Assembly (NCBI GenBank): GCA_963776465.1
Contig: CAVZMV010000001.1
Coordinates: 248,001-312,000 of the forward strand
Reading direction: 5' to 3'
Length of the DNA: 64,000 nucleotides
From: DASRHK01 sp963776465
Lineage (GTDB): Bacteria > Pseudomonadota > Gammaproteobacteria > Nevskiales > Nevskiaceae
Positions within the stretch are counted from its first letter, which is position 1; the number at the start of each line of letters is the position of its first letter. Shown piece after piece: positions 16,815 through 24,842 of the stretch. Below the pieces are notes generated by a model. The model saw only the letters and a list, made by a program, of their open reading frames with translations, was not told where the DNA came from and did not search any database. A program made the translations under genes and the position numbers.

Positions 16815-18522
16815 ATGAAACGGACCGTCAGGCGCGCATGGCGCGCCCTGCTGCCGGTTCTCCTCGCCGGTTGCAGCGCGATGCCCACGAGCCAGTCGGC
16901 AAGCGACTACGACGTCGTCATCCGCAACGGCCGCGTGCTCGATGGCGCCGGCAATCCCTGGATCGCCGCGGACGTCGGCATCAGGAACGGCCGCTTCGCC
17001 AAGATCGGTCTCATCAAGGAGCGCGGCAGGAAAGAGATCGACGCCGCCGGCAAGTACGTGACACCGGGCTTCATCGACGTGATGGACCAGTCCGGGGACC
17101 AGCTGCTGAAGAACGGCCTGGCGGAGAACAAGGTCCGCATGGGCGTGACCTCGGCGATCGCCGGCGAAGGCGGCTTCCCGAGCCGCGATGGCGCACAGAT
17201 CCCGCCCGAGGGCATCGGCGATTACTTCGCCGCGCTCGAGCGCCAGGGCATCTCGATGAACTTCGGCACCTACTACGGCGCAACGCAGGCGCGCGTGGAG
17301 GTGATGGGCGACGGCGACGGCAAGCCCACCGCCGCGCAGATGGAGCAGATGAAGGACCGCGTCGCCCGCGCGATGCAGGACGGCGCCTTCGGCATCACCA
17401 CCGCGCTGATCTATCCGCCCTCCTCCTTCCAGACCACCGAGGAGCTGATCGAGCTCGCAAAAGTCGCGTCGAAGTACAAGGGCATCTACGCCAGCCACAT
17501 CCGCGACGAGGGAAAGGACCTGCTCAAGGCGCTGAACGAGGCGGTCGAGATCGGCGAGAAAGGCGGCGTGCAGGTCGAGGTGTTCCACCTCAAGGCCGCG
17601 TACGCGCCGGGCTGGGGCCGGATCATGCCCAAGGCCGGGAACCTGATCGAGGACGCGCGCGCCCGCGGCGTGAACATCGCCGCCGACATGTACGTGTATC
17701 CCGCCGGCGGCACCGGCCTGGACGTCACCGCGCCCAACTGGGTGTTCGCCGACGGCTACGACAAGGGCATCGAGAAGCTGAAAGACCCGAAGCTGCGCGT
17801 GCGCCTCAAGAAGGAAGTCGCGGCAGGCTCGCAGCCCGGCTGGTCGAACCTGGTCGAGGCCTGCGGCGGCTGGGAGCACATCGTGCTCGCCGACCCGCAC
17901 GCCGCGCAGTACCGAGCAGTACAAGGGCAAGAGCCTCGCCGACATCGGCAAGGCGCTGAAGAAGGATCCGGCCGACGTGGCCTGGGACATCGTCGTCGCT
18001 GGACGTCCCGATCGCGCGATGGCGCTGTATTTCATGATGGACGAGCGCGACATCGAGACCGCGCTCAAGTACCCGTGGGTCGCCATCGGCAGCGACGCCG
18101 CGGCCGCGGAGCACGGACAGGTCGATGCGCTTGGCCTGCGCCACCCGCGCAGCTACGGCGTCTTCCCGCGCGTGATCTCCGAGTACGTCAAGAAACGCGG
18201 CACGCTGACGCTGCCCGACGCCATCCGCAAGATGACGGCGTGGCCGGCGGCGCGCATGGGCCTCGCCGATCGCGGCGTGATCCGCGAAGGCTTGTGGGCC
18301 GACGTCGTGGTCTTCGACCTGGAGCGGATCAAGGACGAGGCCACGTGGGAGAATCCGTTCCTCTATCCCAGCGGCATCGACTACGTGCTCGTCAACGGCG
18401 AGGTCGTCGTCGCCGACGGGCAGCACACGGGCGCCAAGCCGGGGCGGGTTTTACGGGGTCCCGGTTACGTAAGAGGGGCTTTAGCCCCGATCGCGGCTAA
18501 AGCCGCTCCTACAACGAATTGA
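16815..18522 (+). pseudogene. D-aminoacylase-like amidohydrolase with an apparent single-base frameshift
   Basis: The frame starting at ATG 16815 reads a lipoprotein (lipobox LLAGC) of the same family as 5852-7543 (VVIRNGRVLDGAGNPW, SHIRDEG, FHLKAAY). At about 17912-17913 an extra C in CAGTACCGAGCAG shifts the frame. Removing it restores AQYEQYKGKSLADIG and runs on to WDIVVAG, GSDAAAAEHG and a normal end. It is either a decayed gene or an assembly error; the rest is well conserved. As in its paralogue, the HxH is missing (PGFIDVMDQSGD) and GEGG replaces the Cys motif. The last 17 residues are encoded by a REP palindrome. It ends two bases before the epimerase ATG. Confidence 0.8.
18469..18513. 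repeat. REP-type palindrome encoding the C-terminal tail of the second D-aminoacylase-like gene
   Basis: GTAAGAGGGGCTTTAGCCCC followed by an inverted GGCTAAAGCCGCTCCTAC half forms a long imperfect hairpin. It resembles the elements at 20793, 23802 and 23874. The stop codon lies 7 bases beyond it, so the repeat has replaced or extended the native tail (the paralogue ends right after RGPGYKK). Confidence 0.8.
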
Positions 18523-18524
18523 CC

Positions 18525-19511
18525 ATGGCCAAGCTCAAGCTCGACGTGCATCCCGAAACCTGGCCGCTCAAGGAGCCGTTCGTGATCTCGCGCGGCACGA
18601 GCACGGCCGCCGACGTCGTCGTCGTCACCTTGAGCGACGGCCAGTTCACCGGCCGCGGCGAATGCTGTCCGATCCGCCGCTACGGCCACAGCATCGACAG
18701 CGTGGTCCGGGAGCTGCACGCGTATCGGGAGCTGATCGAGAGCGACCTGTCGCTCGACGAGCTGCAGAAGCGTCTCTCCAAGGGCCCCGCACGCAACGCG
18801 GTGGACTGCGCGATGTGGGACCTGCACGCCAAGCGTGCGGGCAAGAGCGTCTGGGAGCTGTGCGGTCTGCAGGCGCCGGACGCAATCCTGACCACCGTCA
18901 CCGTCGTCCTGGGTACGCCCGAGCACATGGCGAAGAAGGCCGCCGAGCGCAAGGACTGGCCGCGGCTGAAGGTCAAGCTCGGCGGCGAAGGCGACCTGGA
19001 GCGCGTCGAGGCCGTGCGCCAGGCCGCGCCCAACGCGCGCATCAGCGTCGACGCCAACGAAGCGTGGACCATGGAGCAGCTCGAGCAGTTCGTGGCGCCG
19101 CTGGCGAAGCTCGGCGTCGAGCTGATCGAGCAGCCGCTGCCGTCGGCGGTCGACGAGTCGCTGCAGGGCTTCAAGAGCCCGATCCCGCTCGCAGCCGACG
19201 AGACCTGCCACGACGTGCGCAGCCTGGACAAGGTCGTCGGCAAGTACCAGGTGATCAACATCAAGCTCGACAAGAGCGGCGGCCTGACCGAGGGGCTGAA
19301 GCTGGTCCAGGCGGCGCGCGAGCGCGACCTGGGCCTGATGGTCGGCTGCATGATGGGCACGTCGCTGGCGATGGCGCCGGGGTACGTCGTCGCCAGCCAG
19401 TGCCAGTTCGTCGACCTCGATGCGCCGCTGGTCAACGTCTCCGACCGCGAGCACGCGATGCGCTACGCCGACGGAAAGGTCAACGCGTTCAGCGCCGACC
19501 TCTGGGGTTAG
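18525..19511 (+). CDS. Dipeptide epimerase, enolase superfamily (L-Ala-D/L-Glu epimerase type)
   Basis: 328 residues from ATG 18525; a TTG six bases earlier is less likely. All muconate-lactonising-type catalytic residues are present: K149-V-K151, D176 (ISVDAN), E202 (IEQPL), D225 (ADET) and K247 (INIKLDKSGG), the last typical of dipeptide epimerases. The enzyme would racemise the second residue of a dipeptide, classically converting L-Ala-D-Glu from murein to L-Ala-L-Glu. The exact dipeptide cannot be read here. It lies in the same operon as the hydrolases and the D-amino acid dehydrogenase, giving a consistent route for D-residues. Confidence 0.9.
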   Translation: MAKLKLDVHPETWPLKEPFVISRGTSTAADVVVVTLSDGQFTGRGECCPIRRYGHSIDSVVRELHAYRELIESDLSLDELQKRLSKGPARNAVDCAMWDLHAKRAGKSVWELCGLQAPDAILTTVTVVLGTPEHMAKKAAERKDWPRLKVKLGGEGDLERVEAVRQAAPNARISVDANEAWTMEQLEQFVAPLAKLGVELIEQPLPSAVDESLQGFKSPIPLAADETCHDVRSLDKVVGKYQVINIKLDKSGGLTEGLKLVQAARERDLGLMVGCMMGTSLAMAPGYVVASQCQFVDLDAPLVNVSDREHAMRYADGKVNAFSADLWG

Positions 19512-19513
19512 GC

Positions 19514-20770
19514 ATGCGCGTCGTCGTCGTCGGCTCCGGGCTCCTGGGCGTGACCACCGCGTACTTCCTCGCGCGCGATGGCTGTCAGGTCACGGTCGTC
19601 GACCGCGACTCGGAGCCCGCGCGCGGCACCAGCCACGCCAATGCCGGCATGCTCACGCCGAGCATGGCCGACCCGTGGAATTCGCCGGGCGTCTTCTGGC
19701 ACCTGGTGAAGTGGATCGGCAAGGAGGACGCACCGTTCCTGCTGCGGCCGAGCGTCATTCCGCGGATGACGCGCTGGGGGCTGTCGTTCATCGCCAACTC
19801 CCGACCGGCGCGCTTCCACGCCAACATGGAGAAGAACCTGAAGCTCGCCTCGTACAGCCTGCGGGTGCTGCGCGAGCTGCGCAGCGAGCTCGCGCTTTCC
19901 TACGACGAGCGCGCCAACGGCACGCTGACGGTGTTCCGCAACCAGGCCGACTTCGACCTGGCGCGCGCGCGCTTCGATCACCTGGCAAAGCTCGGCTTGC
20001 ACGTCGACGTGCTGTCGCCGGCAGAGTCCACGGCGCTGGAGCCCGCCATCGCCGACGTCGGCGACAAGCTCGTCGGCGGCATCCTCTGCCCCGAGGACGA
20101 GTCCGGCGACGCGCGCATGTTCACGCAGGCGCTGGCGGAAAAGGCGCGTGCGCTCGGCGTGCAGTTCCAGTTCAACACATCGGTCACGGGTTTCGAGACC
20201 ACCGGCAGTCGCGTCGCAGCGGTGCTGACCGAAGGTGGCCGGCACGCCGCCGACGCCGTGGTCATCGCCGCCGGAAGCTGGAGCCCTCTGCTGGTCGGAA
20301 AGCTCGGCATCAACCTGCCCGTGCAGCCGGTGAAGGGTTATTCGATCACCGTCGCCGCCGGAGGCTGGAGCGCAAAGCCGTCGCGGCCGATCATTGACGC
20401 CGCGCTGCACGCGGCCATCACGCCGATGGGCGATCGCCTGCGCGTCGCCGGCACCGCGGAGTTCGCCGGCTACGACACGAGCCTGTCGACCGGCCGCATC
20501 AACAATCTCTTCGATCTGTTGCTCAGCGTGTACCCGTCGTTCGCGCCGCATCTGGATCGCACCAGCGCATCGCCGTGGGCGGGACTGCGCCCGGTGTCGG
20601 CGGATGGCGTGCCGCGCATCGGTCGCATGAAGCTCGACAACCTTTACGTCAACGCCGGGCACGGGCATCTGGGCTGGACCTTCGCCGCCGGCTCCGGGCG
20701 CCTGCTCTCGGACCAGATGCTCGGCAAGCCCACCGGCATCGACGCCGGGCCGTATGACGCACAGCGTTAG
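19514..20770 (+). CDS. FAD-dependent D-amino acid dehydrogenase (DadA-like)
   Basis: 418 residues, starting two bases after the epimerase stop. The N-terminal dinucleotide fold is VVVVGSGLLGVTTAYFLARDG. Substrate and cofactor motifs of the DAO/DadA family follow (GTSHANAGMLTPS, VIAAGSWS, PWAGLRPVSADGVPRIG, NAGHGHLGWTFAAGSG). It oxidises D-amino acids to imino acids, which hydrolyse to 2-oxo acids and ammonia, and feeds electrons to the respiratory chain at the inner membrane. RidA, encoded next, deals with such imine products. Confidence 0.92.
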   Translation: MRVVVVGSGLLGVTTAYFLARDGCQVTVVDRDSEPARGTSHANAGMLTPSMADPWNSPGVFWHLVKWIGKEDAPFLLRPSVIPRMTRWGLSFIANSRPARFHANMEKNLKLASYSLRVLRELRSELALSYDERANGTLTVFRNQADFDLARARFDHLAKLGLHVDVLSPAESTALEPAIADVGDKLVGGILCPEDESGDARMFTQALAEKARALGVQFQFNTSVTGFETTGSRVAAVLTEGGRHAADAVVIAAGSWSPLLVGKLGINLPVQPVKGYSITVAAGGWSAKPSRPIIDAALHAAITPMGDRLRVAGTAEFAGYDTSLSTGRINNLFDLLLSVYPSFAPHLDRTSASPWAGLRPVSADGVPRIGRMKLDNLYVNAGHGHLGWTFAAGSGRLLSDQMLGKPTGIDAGPYDAQR

Positions 20771-20792
20771 GAGCATCGCGGCGAAATGATTC

Positions 20793-20818
20793 TGTAGGAG
20801 GGGCCGTTGGCCCCGACA
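20793..20818. repeat. Single REP-type palindrome
   Basis: TGTAGGAGGGGCCGTTGGCC and the following bases form a GGGGCC...GGCCCC hairpin in the 65-base gap before the RidA gene. It is nearly identical to one half of the elements inside the E2 gene. Confidence 0.8.
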
Positions 20819-20835
20819 GTCCACTGGAGGAAGTC

Positions 20836-21231
20836 ATGAGAGAGATCATCCGCGTGCCCGGCATCTCCGACGTCACCGACGCCGTCGGCGCGCCGCTGTC
20901 GGCGGTGACCAAAGGCGCAGGCCTGGTGTTCGTGTCCGGCATGCCGCCCATCGACGCCAAGGAGCGCAAGATCCCGGCCGGCATGAACGTCGCCGAGCAG
21001 ACCCGCCTGTGCATGGAGAACGTCAAGGCCTCGCTCGAGGCCGCCGGCTCGTCGCTCGACAAGGTCCTGAAAGTGACCATCTACGCGACCAACTCCGCCA
21101 CCTACGGGACCATCAACAAGGTGTATGCGGGCTTCTTTCCCGGCGGCAAGTACCCTGCCCGCACGTTCGTGGCCGTAGCCTCGTGGCCGATGGAGTTCGA
21201 CGTGGAGATCGAGGCCATCGCATTGGCCTGA
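20836..21231 (+). CDS. RidA/YjgF-family reactive imine deaminase
   Basis: 131 residues with the family pattern: VFVSGMPPID, QTRLCMENVKASLEAAGSSLDKVLKVTIY and PARTFVAVASWPMEFDVEIEAIA, including the conserved arginine. RidA proteins form trimers that hydrolyse enamine/imine intermediates such as 2-aminoacrylate in the cytoplasm. Lying just after the D-amino acid dehydrogenase, it probably speeds imino-acid turnover and protects PLP enzymes. A GGAGG ribosome site precedes the ATG. The REP between the two genes may modulate mRNA stability. Confidence 0.9.
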   Translation: MREIIRVPGISDVTDAVGAPLSAVTKGAGLVFVSGMPPIDAKERKIPAGMNVAEQTRLCMENVKASLEAAGSSLDKVLKVTIYATNSATYGTINKVYAGFFPGGKYPARTFVAVASWPMEFDVEIEAIALA

Positions 21232-21235
21232 CCAC

Positions 21236-21267
21236 TCGGGTTTGGACCCGACCCGCTCCGGTAGAAT
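21236..21267 (+). promoter_or_regulatory. Probable promoter region of the 2-oxo acid dehydrogenase operon
   Basis: A small hairpin TCGGGTTTGGACCCGA (21236-21251), with no T-run, is followed by TAGAAT at 21262-21267, a good -10, 25 bases before the E1alpha ATG. A TTGGAC lies only 14 bases upstream, too close for an ideal -35, so only the -10 is convincing. Confidence 0.35.
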
Positions 21268-21291
21268 GCGCGCCCGGAGGAGCCTCACATA

Positions 21292-22542
21292 ATGAAACGC
21301 AAGACGCTGGACCTGCACATCCCGGAGCCCAAGTGTCGCCCGGGCGACAAGGTGGACTTCAGCGACATCAAGATCCCCCCCGCCGGCAAGGTCTCCAAGC
21401 CCGAGATCTCCGTGCCCGCCGGCGAAATCCGCGACCACGCCTACGACCTGATCCGCGTGCTGGACGACAAGGGCAAGGCGGTCGGCCCGTGGGACCCCAA
21501 GCTCGATCCCGAGACGCTGCGCACCGGCTTGCGCCACATGCTGCTCACGCGCGAGTTCGACGAGCGCATGATCAAGCAGCAGCGCCAGGGCAAGACCTCG
21601 TTCTACATCAAGTCCACAGGCGAGGAAGCGATCGCGGTTGCCGGCGCCATGGCGATGCACGACAAGGACATGTGCTTCCCCAGCTATCGCCAGCAGGGCC
21701 TGCTGATCGCGCGCGGCTGCCCGCTCGTGCGCCTGATGAACCAGATCTTCAGCAACAAGATGGACAACCTCAAGGGCCGCCAGCTGCCGATCATGTATTC
21801 GGAGCCGGACTACGGCTTCTTCTCGATCTCCGGCAACCTCGCCACGCAGCTGCCGCAGGCGGTGGGCTGGGCGATGGCGTCGGCCTACTCCGGCGACTCG
21901 CGCATCGCCGCCGGCTACGTCGGCGACGGCGCCAGCGCCGAGGCGGATTTCCACTACGCGCTGACCTTCGCCACCGTCTACCAGGCGCCGGTGATCATCA
22001 ACATCTCCAACAACCAGTGGGCGATCTCGACCTTCCAGGGCATGGCTGGCGGCGAGCACGCGACCTTCGCGGCGCGCGCGATCGGCTACGGCCTGCCGGG
22101 CCTGCGCATCGACGGCAACGACTTCCTCGCGGTCTACGCCGCGACCAAGTGGGCCGCCGACCGCGCCCGCAACAACCACGGCGCCACCGTGATCGAGCAC
22201 TTCACCTATCGCGCGGCGGCGCATTCCTCCAGCGACGATCCGTCTGCGTATCGCCCCGCCGATGAATGGAAGCAGTGGCCGCTCGGCGATCCGATCGACC
22301 GGCTCAAGAAGCACCTCGTCGCCATCGGCGAATGGGACGACAAGCGCCACAAGGCGCTGGAAGAGGAGCTCGCCGCGCACGTCGGCGCGCAGCTGAAAGA
22401 GGCGGCGAGCTACGGCACGCTCGGCAATCCGCCAGCGGACGATCCGGGATCCATGTTCGAGGACGTGCTCAAGGCAGTCCCGGGCCGCCTGGCCATGCAG
22501 CGCGAGCAGATGTTCGCCATGCGTCAGCTCAAGGACGAATAG
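21292..22542 (+). CDS. bkdA1: Branched-chain 2-oxo acid dehydrogenase E1 component, alpha subunit
   Basis: 416 residues. The N-terminal extension (about residues 1-75) is typical of BkdA1-type subunits. The thiamine diphosphate motif runs from GDGASAEADFHYAL to NISNNQWAIST. SYRQQG and YRAAAHSSSDDPSAYR match the phosphorylation-loop region of branched-chain E1alpha rather than PDH. With E1beta and E2 it oxidatively decarboxylates the 2-oxo acids of Val, Leu and Ile to acyl-CoA. The E1beta gene follows after two bases. No E3 gene is in the window, so a lipoamide dehydrogenase from elsewhere must be used. Confidence 0.9.
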   Translation: MKRKTLDLHIPEPKCRPGDKVDFSDIKIPPAGKVSKPEISVPAGEIRDHAYDLIRVLDDKGKAVGPWDPKLDPETLRTGLRHMLLTREFDERMIKQQRQGKTSFYIKSTGEEAIAVAGAMAMHDKDMCFPSYRQQGLLIARGCPLVRLMNQIFSNKMDNLKGRQLPIMYSEPDYGFFSISGNLATQLPQAVGWAMASAYSGDSRIAAGYVGDGASAEADFHYALTFATVYQAPVIINISNNQWAISTFQGMAGGEHATFAARAIGYGLPGLRIDGNDFLAVYAATKWAADRARNNHGATVIEHFTYRAAAHSSSDDPSAYRPADEWKQWPLGDPIDRLKKHLVAIGEWDDKRHKALEEELAAHVGAQLKEAASYGTLGNPPADDPGSMFEDVLKAVPGRLAMQREQMFAMRQLKDE

Positions 22543-22544
22543 CC

Positions 22545-23558
22545 ATGGCCCGCATGAACATGATCCAGGCGCTGAACTCGGCGCTCGACTCGGCGATGGC
22601 CAAGGACCCGCGCGTCGTGGTCTTCGGCGAGGACGTCGGCTACTTCGGCGGCGTCTTTCGCGTCACCGCGGGGCTGCAGAAGAAGTACGGCAAGAAGCGC
22701 TGCTTCGACGCGCCGATCGCCGAAGGCGGCATCGTCGGCGCCGCGGTCGGCATGGGCGTCTACGGCCTGCGGCCCGTGGTCGAGATCCAGTTCGCCGACT
22801 ACATCTATCCCGCGGTCGACCAGCTCGTCTCCGAGGCTGCGCGCCTGCGCTATCGCTCCGCCAACGGCTTCACCGCGCCAATCGTCGTGCGCACGCCTTG
22901 CGGCGGCGGCATCTTCGGAGGCCAGACGCATTCGCAGAGCCCCGAGGCGATCTTCGCCCACGTCTGCGGACTGACGACGGTGATGCCGTCCAATCCGTAC
23001 GACGCCAAGGGCCTGCTCGCCGCGTGCATGGAAGACGACGACCCGGTGATCTTCCTGGAGCCCAAGCGCATCTACAACGGCCCGTTCGACGGCCACCACG
23101 ATCGGCCGCTCACGCCGTGGACCAAGCACGAGCTCGGCGAAGTGCCCGAGGAGTACTACACGGTGCCGCTGGGCAAGGCGAACTTCGTGCGCCGCGGCGA
23201 CAAGGTGACGGTCGTCGCCTACGGCACGATGGTGCACGTCTGCCTCGCGGCCGCGCAGGAGACCGGCATCGACGCCGAGATCATCGACCTGCGATCGCTG
23301 CTGCCGCTGGACCTCGACGCGATCGTCGAGTCGGTGAAGAAGACCGGCCGCTGCGTCGTCGTGCACGAGGCCACGCGCACCTGCGGCTACGGCGCCGAGA
23401 TCGTGGCGCTGGTGCAGGAGAACTGCTTCTATCACCTGGAAGCGCCGATCGAGCGCGTCACCGGCTGGGATACGCCCTATCCCCACGCCTACGAGTGGGA
23501 CTACTTCCCCGGTCCCAAGCGCGTCGGGCACGCGCTGAGAAAGGTGATGGAGAACTAG
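22545..23558 (+). CDS. bkdA2: Branched-chain 2-oxo acid dehydrogenase E1 component, beta subunit
   Basis: 337 residues, full length. Family motifs are VFGEDVGYFGGVFRVT, FDAPIAEGGIVGAAVGMG, EIQFADYIYPAVDQ, RTPCGGGIFGGQTHSQSPE and the transketolase C-terminal domain IDLRSLLPLDLDAI. It pairs with the alpha subunit to form the alpha2beta2 E1 enzyme. Gene order alpha-beta-E2 with gaps of one or two bases marks a single operon. Confidence 0.92.
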   Translation: MARMNMIQALNSALDSAMAKDPRVVVFGEDVGYFGGVFRVTAGLQKKYGKKRCFDAPIAEGGIVGAAVGMGVYGLRPVVEIQFADYIYPAVDQLVSEAARLRYRSANGFTAPIVVRTPCGGGIFGGQTHSQSPEAIFAHVCGLTTVMPSNPYDAKGLLAACMEDDDPVIFLEPKRIYNGPFDGHHDRPLTPWTKHELGEVPEEYYTVPLGKANFVRRGDKVTVVAYGTMVHVCLAAAQETGIDAEIIDLRSLLPLDLDAIVESVKKTGRCVVVHEATRTCGYGAEIVALVQENCFYHLEAPIERVTGWDTPYPHAYEWDYFPGPKRVGHALRKVMEN

Positions 23559-23559
23559 C

Positions 23560-24834
23560 ATGGCGCTGCACACCTTCAAGCTGCCGGACGTCGGCGAAGG
23601 CATCACCGAGTCCGAGATCGCCGCGTGGCACGTCAAGGTCGGCGATGTCGTCAAGGAAGAGCAGGCGCTGGTGGACATGCTCACCGAGAAAGCCGCGGTG
23701 GAGCTGCCCTCGCCCGTCGCCGGCAAGATCGTCGAGCTCAGGGGCAACCCCGGCGACAAGATCGCGGTCGGATCGGCGCTGGTGGTGATCGAGACCGATG
23801 CTGTAGGAGGGGCTGTTAGCCCCGATCGGTCGCAGCCAACGGCCGCTCCTACAACGACAAAACCCGATCCTTCTGTAGGAGGGGCCGTTGGCCCCGACCG
23901 GTCGCGGCCAACGGCCGCTCCTACAAGTGCACCCGCCCACCATCCCGACCACAAACCCCTCGCCTCCCCAGCGACCCGCCGCCGCGCGCGCGAGCAGGGC
24001 GTGGACCTGTCGCAGGTTCGCGGCACCGGTCCTGGCGGACGCGTCACGCAGGAAGATCTCGACGGACACGCTTCCAGCGCCGGAAACACCGGGTCCGCGA
24101 ACGTAGGGCGCGCCATGCGCGCCGGCGAGAAGCGCGACGGCATCGAAGAGATCAAGATCATCGGCCTGCGGCGCAAGATCGCCGAAGCCATGCAGCGCTC
24201 CAAGCAGCGCATCCCGCACTTCGCCTACGTCGAGGAGCTCGACGTCACCGAGCTCGAGACGCTGCGCGAGAACCTGAACCAGAACCGCCGGAAGGATCAG
24301 GCCAAGCTGACGCTGCTGCCGTTCCTGATGCGCGCGATCGTCAAGGCGATTCCCGCGTTCCCGATGGTCAACGCCCGCTTCGACGACGACGCCGGCATCG
24401 TGCGCCGCTACGCCGGCGCGCACATCGGCATCGCCACGCAAACGCCGAACGGTCTGGTGGTTCCCGTGGTGAAGCACGCCGAGGCGCTCGACATCTGGGC
24501 CGCGGCCGCGGAGGTCAAGCGCCTTGCCGACGCCGCGCGCGCCGGCAAGGCGACGCTGCAGGAGCTCACGGGCTCGTCGATCACCATCACGAGCCTGGGG
24601 CCCATGGGCGGCATCGCCTCGACGCCGGTCATCAACGCGCCGGAAGTCGCGATCGTCGGCGTCAACAAGATCGTCGAGCGGCCGGTGGTGTTCAACGGCC
24701 ACATCGCCGTACGCAAGTGCATGAACCTGTCGTCGTCGTTCGACCATCGCGTCGTCGACGGCTGGGACGCGGCGAGCTTCATCCAGCGCGTCAAGCAGCT
24801 TCTCGAGCATCCGGCGACGTTGTTCATGGAATAG
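23560..24834 (+). CDS. bkdB: Dihydrolipoamide acyltransferase (E2) of the branched-chain complex, with a REP-encoded linker
   Basis: 424 residues. A single lipoyl domain (1-78) has K44 in DMLTEKAAVE. The linker covers about 80-132. The E3/E1-binding domain (about 134-170) reads ASPATRRRAREQGVDLSQV and GTGPGGRVTQEDL. A second linker follows (about 171-195). The catalytic domain ends with SSSFDHRVVDGWDAASF (HxxxDG). The first linker is mostly the in-frame translation of two REP pairs (AVGGAVSPDRSQPTAAP and SVGGAVGPDRSRPTAAP), and the second contains VGRAMRA from a different palindrome. Such linkers are normally flexible Ala/Pro stretches, so the insertions are probably tolerated. The core enzyme is complete. 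Confidence 0.92.
   Translation: MALHTFKLPDVGEGITESEIAAWHVKVGDVVKEEQALVDMLTEKAAVELPSPVAGKIVELRGNPGDKIAVGSALVVIETDAVGGAVSPDRSQPTAAPTTTKPDPSVGGAVGPDRSRPTAAPTSAPAHHPDHKPLASPATRRRAREQGVDLSQVRGTGPGGRVTQEDLDGHASSAGNTGSANVGRAMRAGEKRDGIEEIKIIGLRRKIAEAMQRSKQRIPHFAYVEELDVTELETLRENLNQNRRKDQAKLTLLPFLMRAIVKAIPAFPMVNARFDDDAGIVRRYAGAHIGIATQTPNGLVVPVVKHAEALDIWAAAAEVKRLADAARAGKATLQELTGSSITITSLGPMGGIASTPVINAPEVAIVGVNKIVERPVVFNGHIAVRKCMNLSSSFDHRVVDGWDAASFIQRVKQLLEHPATLFME
23802..23853. repeat. REP pair 1 inside the E2 gene linker
   Basis: A 52-base element bounded by TGTAGGAG and CTCCTACA, with internal GGGGCTGTTAGCCCC and GGTCGCAGCCAACGGCC parts. It is the same size as, and nearly identical to, the next copy at 23874. 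Both are translated in the same frame (52 bases plus a 20-base spacer gives a period of 72, a multiple of three). Confidence 0.9.
23874..23925. repeat. REP pair 2 inside the E2 gene linker
   Basis: A second 52-base TGTAGGAG...CTCCTACA element, 72 bases downstream of the first and in the same reading frame. Its GGGGCCGTTGGCCCC half matches the intergenic copy at 20793-20818. Confidence 0.9.
24103..24123. repeat. Short palindrome GTAGGGCGCGCC(A/G)TGCGCGCC, copy 1
   Basis: Encodes VGRAMRA in the second linker of E2. Identical to 56670-56690 in the NRPS-PKS gene, also read as VGRAMRA in the same frame, and one base different from 26336-26356. Confidence 0.75.
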
Positions 24835-24842
24835 GCGACCAC

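Noticed and set aside
17900..17940. Programmed ribosomal frameshifting in the second D-aminoacylase-like gene
   Set aside because: No slippery heptamer or downstream pseudoknot is evident, and two other genes show the same kind of lesion. An error or mutation is simpler.
23802..23925. A short CRISPR-like array (two near-identical 52-base units)
   Set aside because: Units are palindromic REP pairs within an open gene, only two copies, with no variable spacers and no cas genes.
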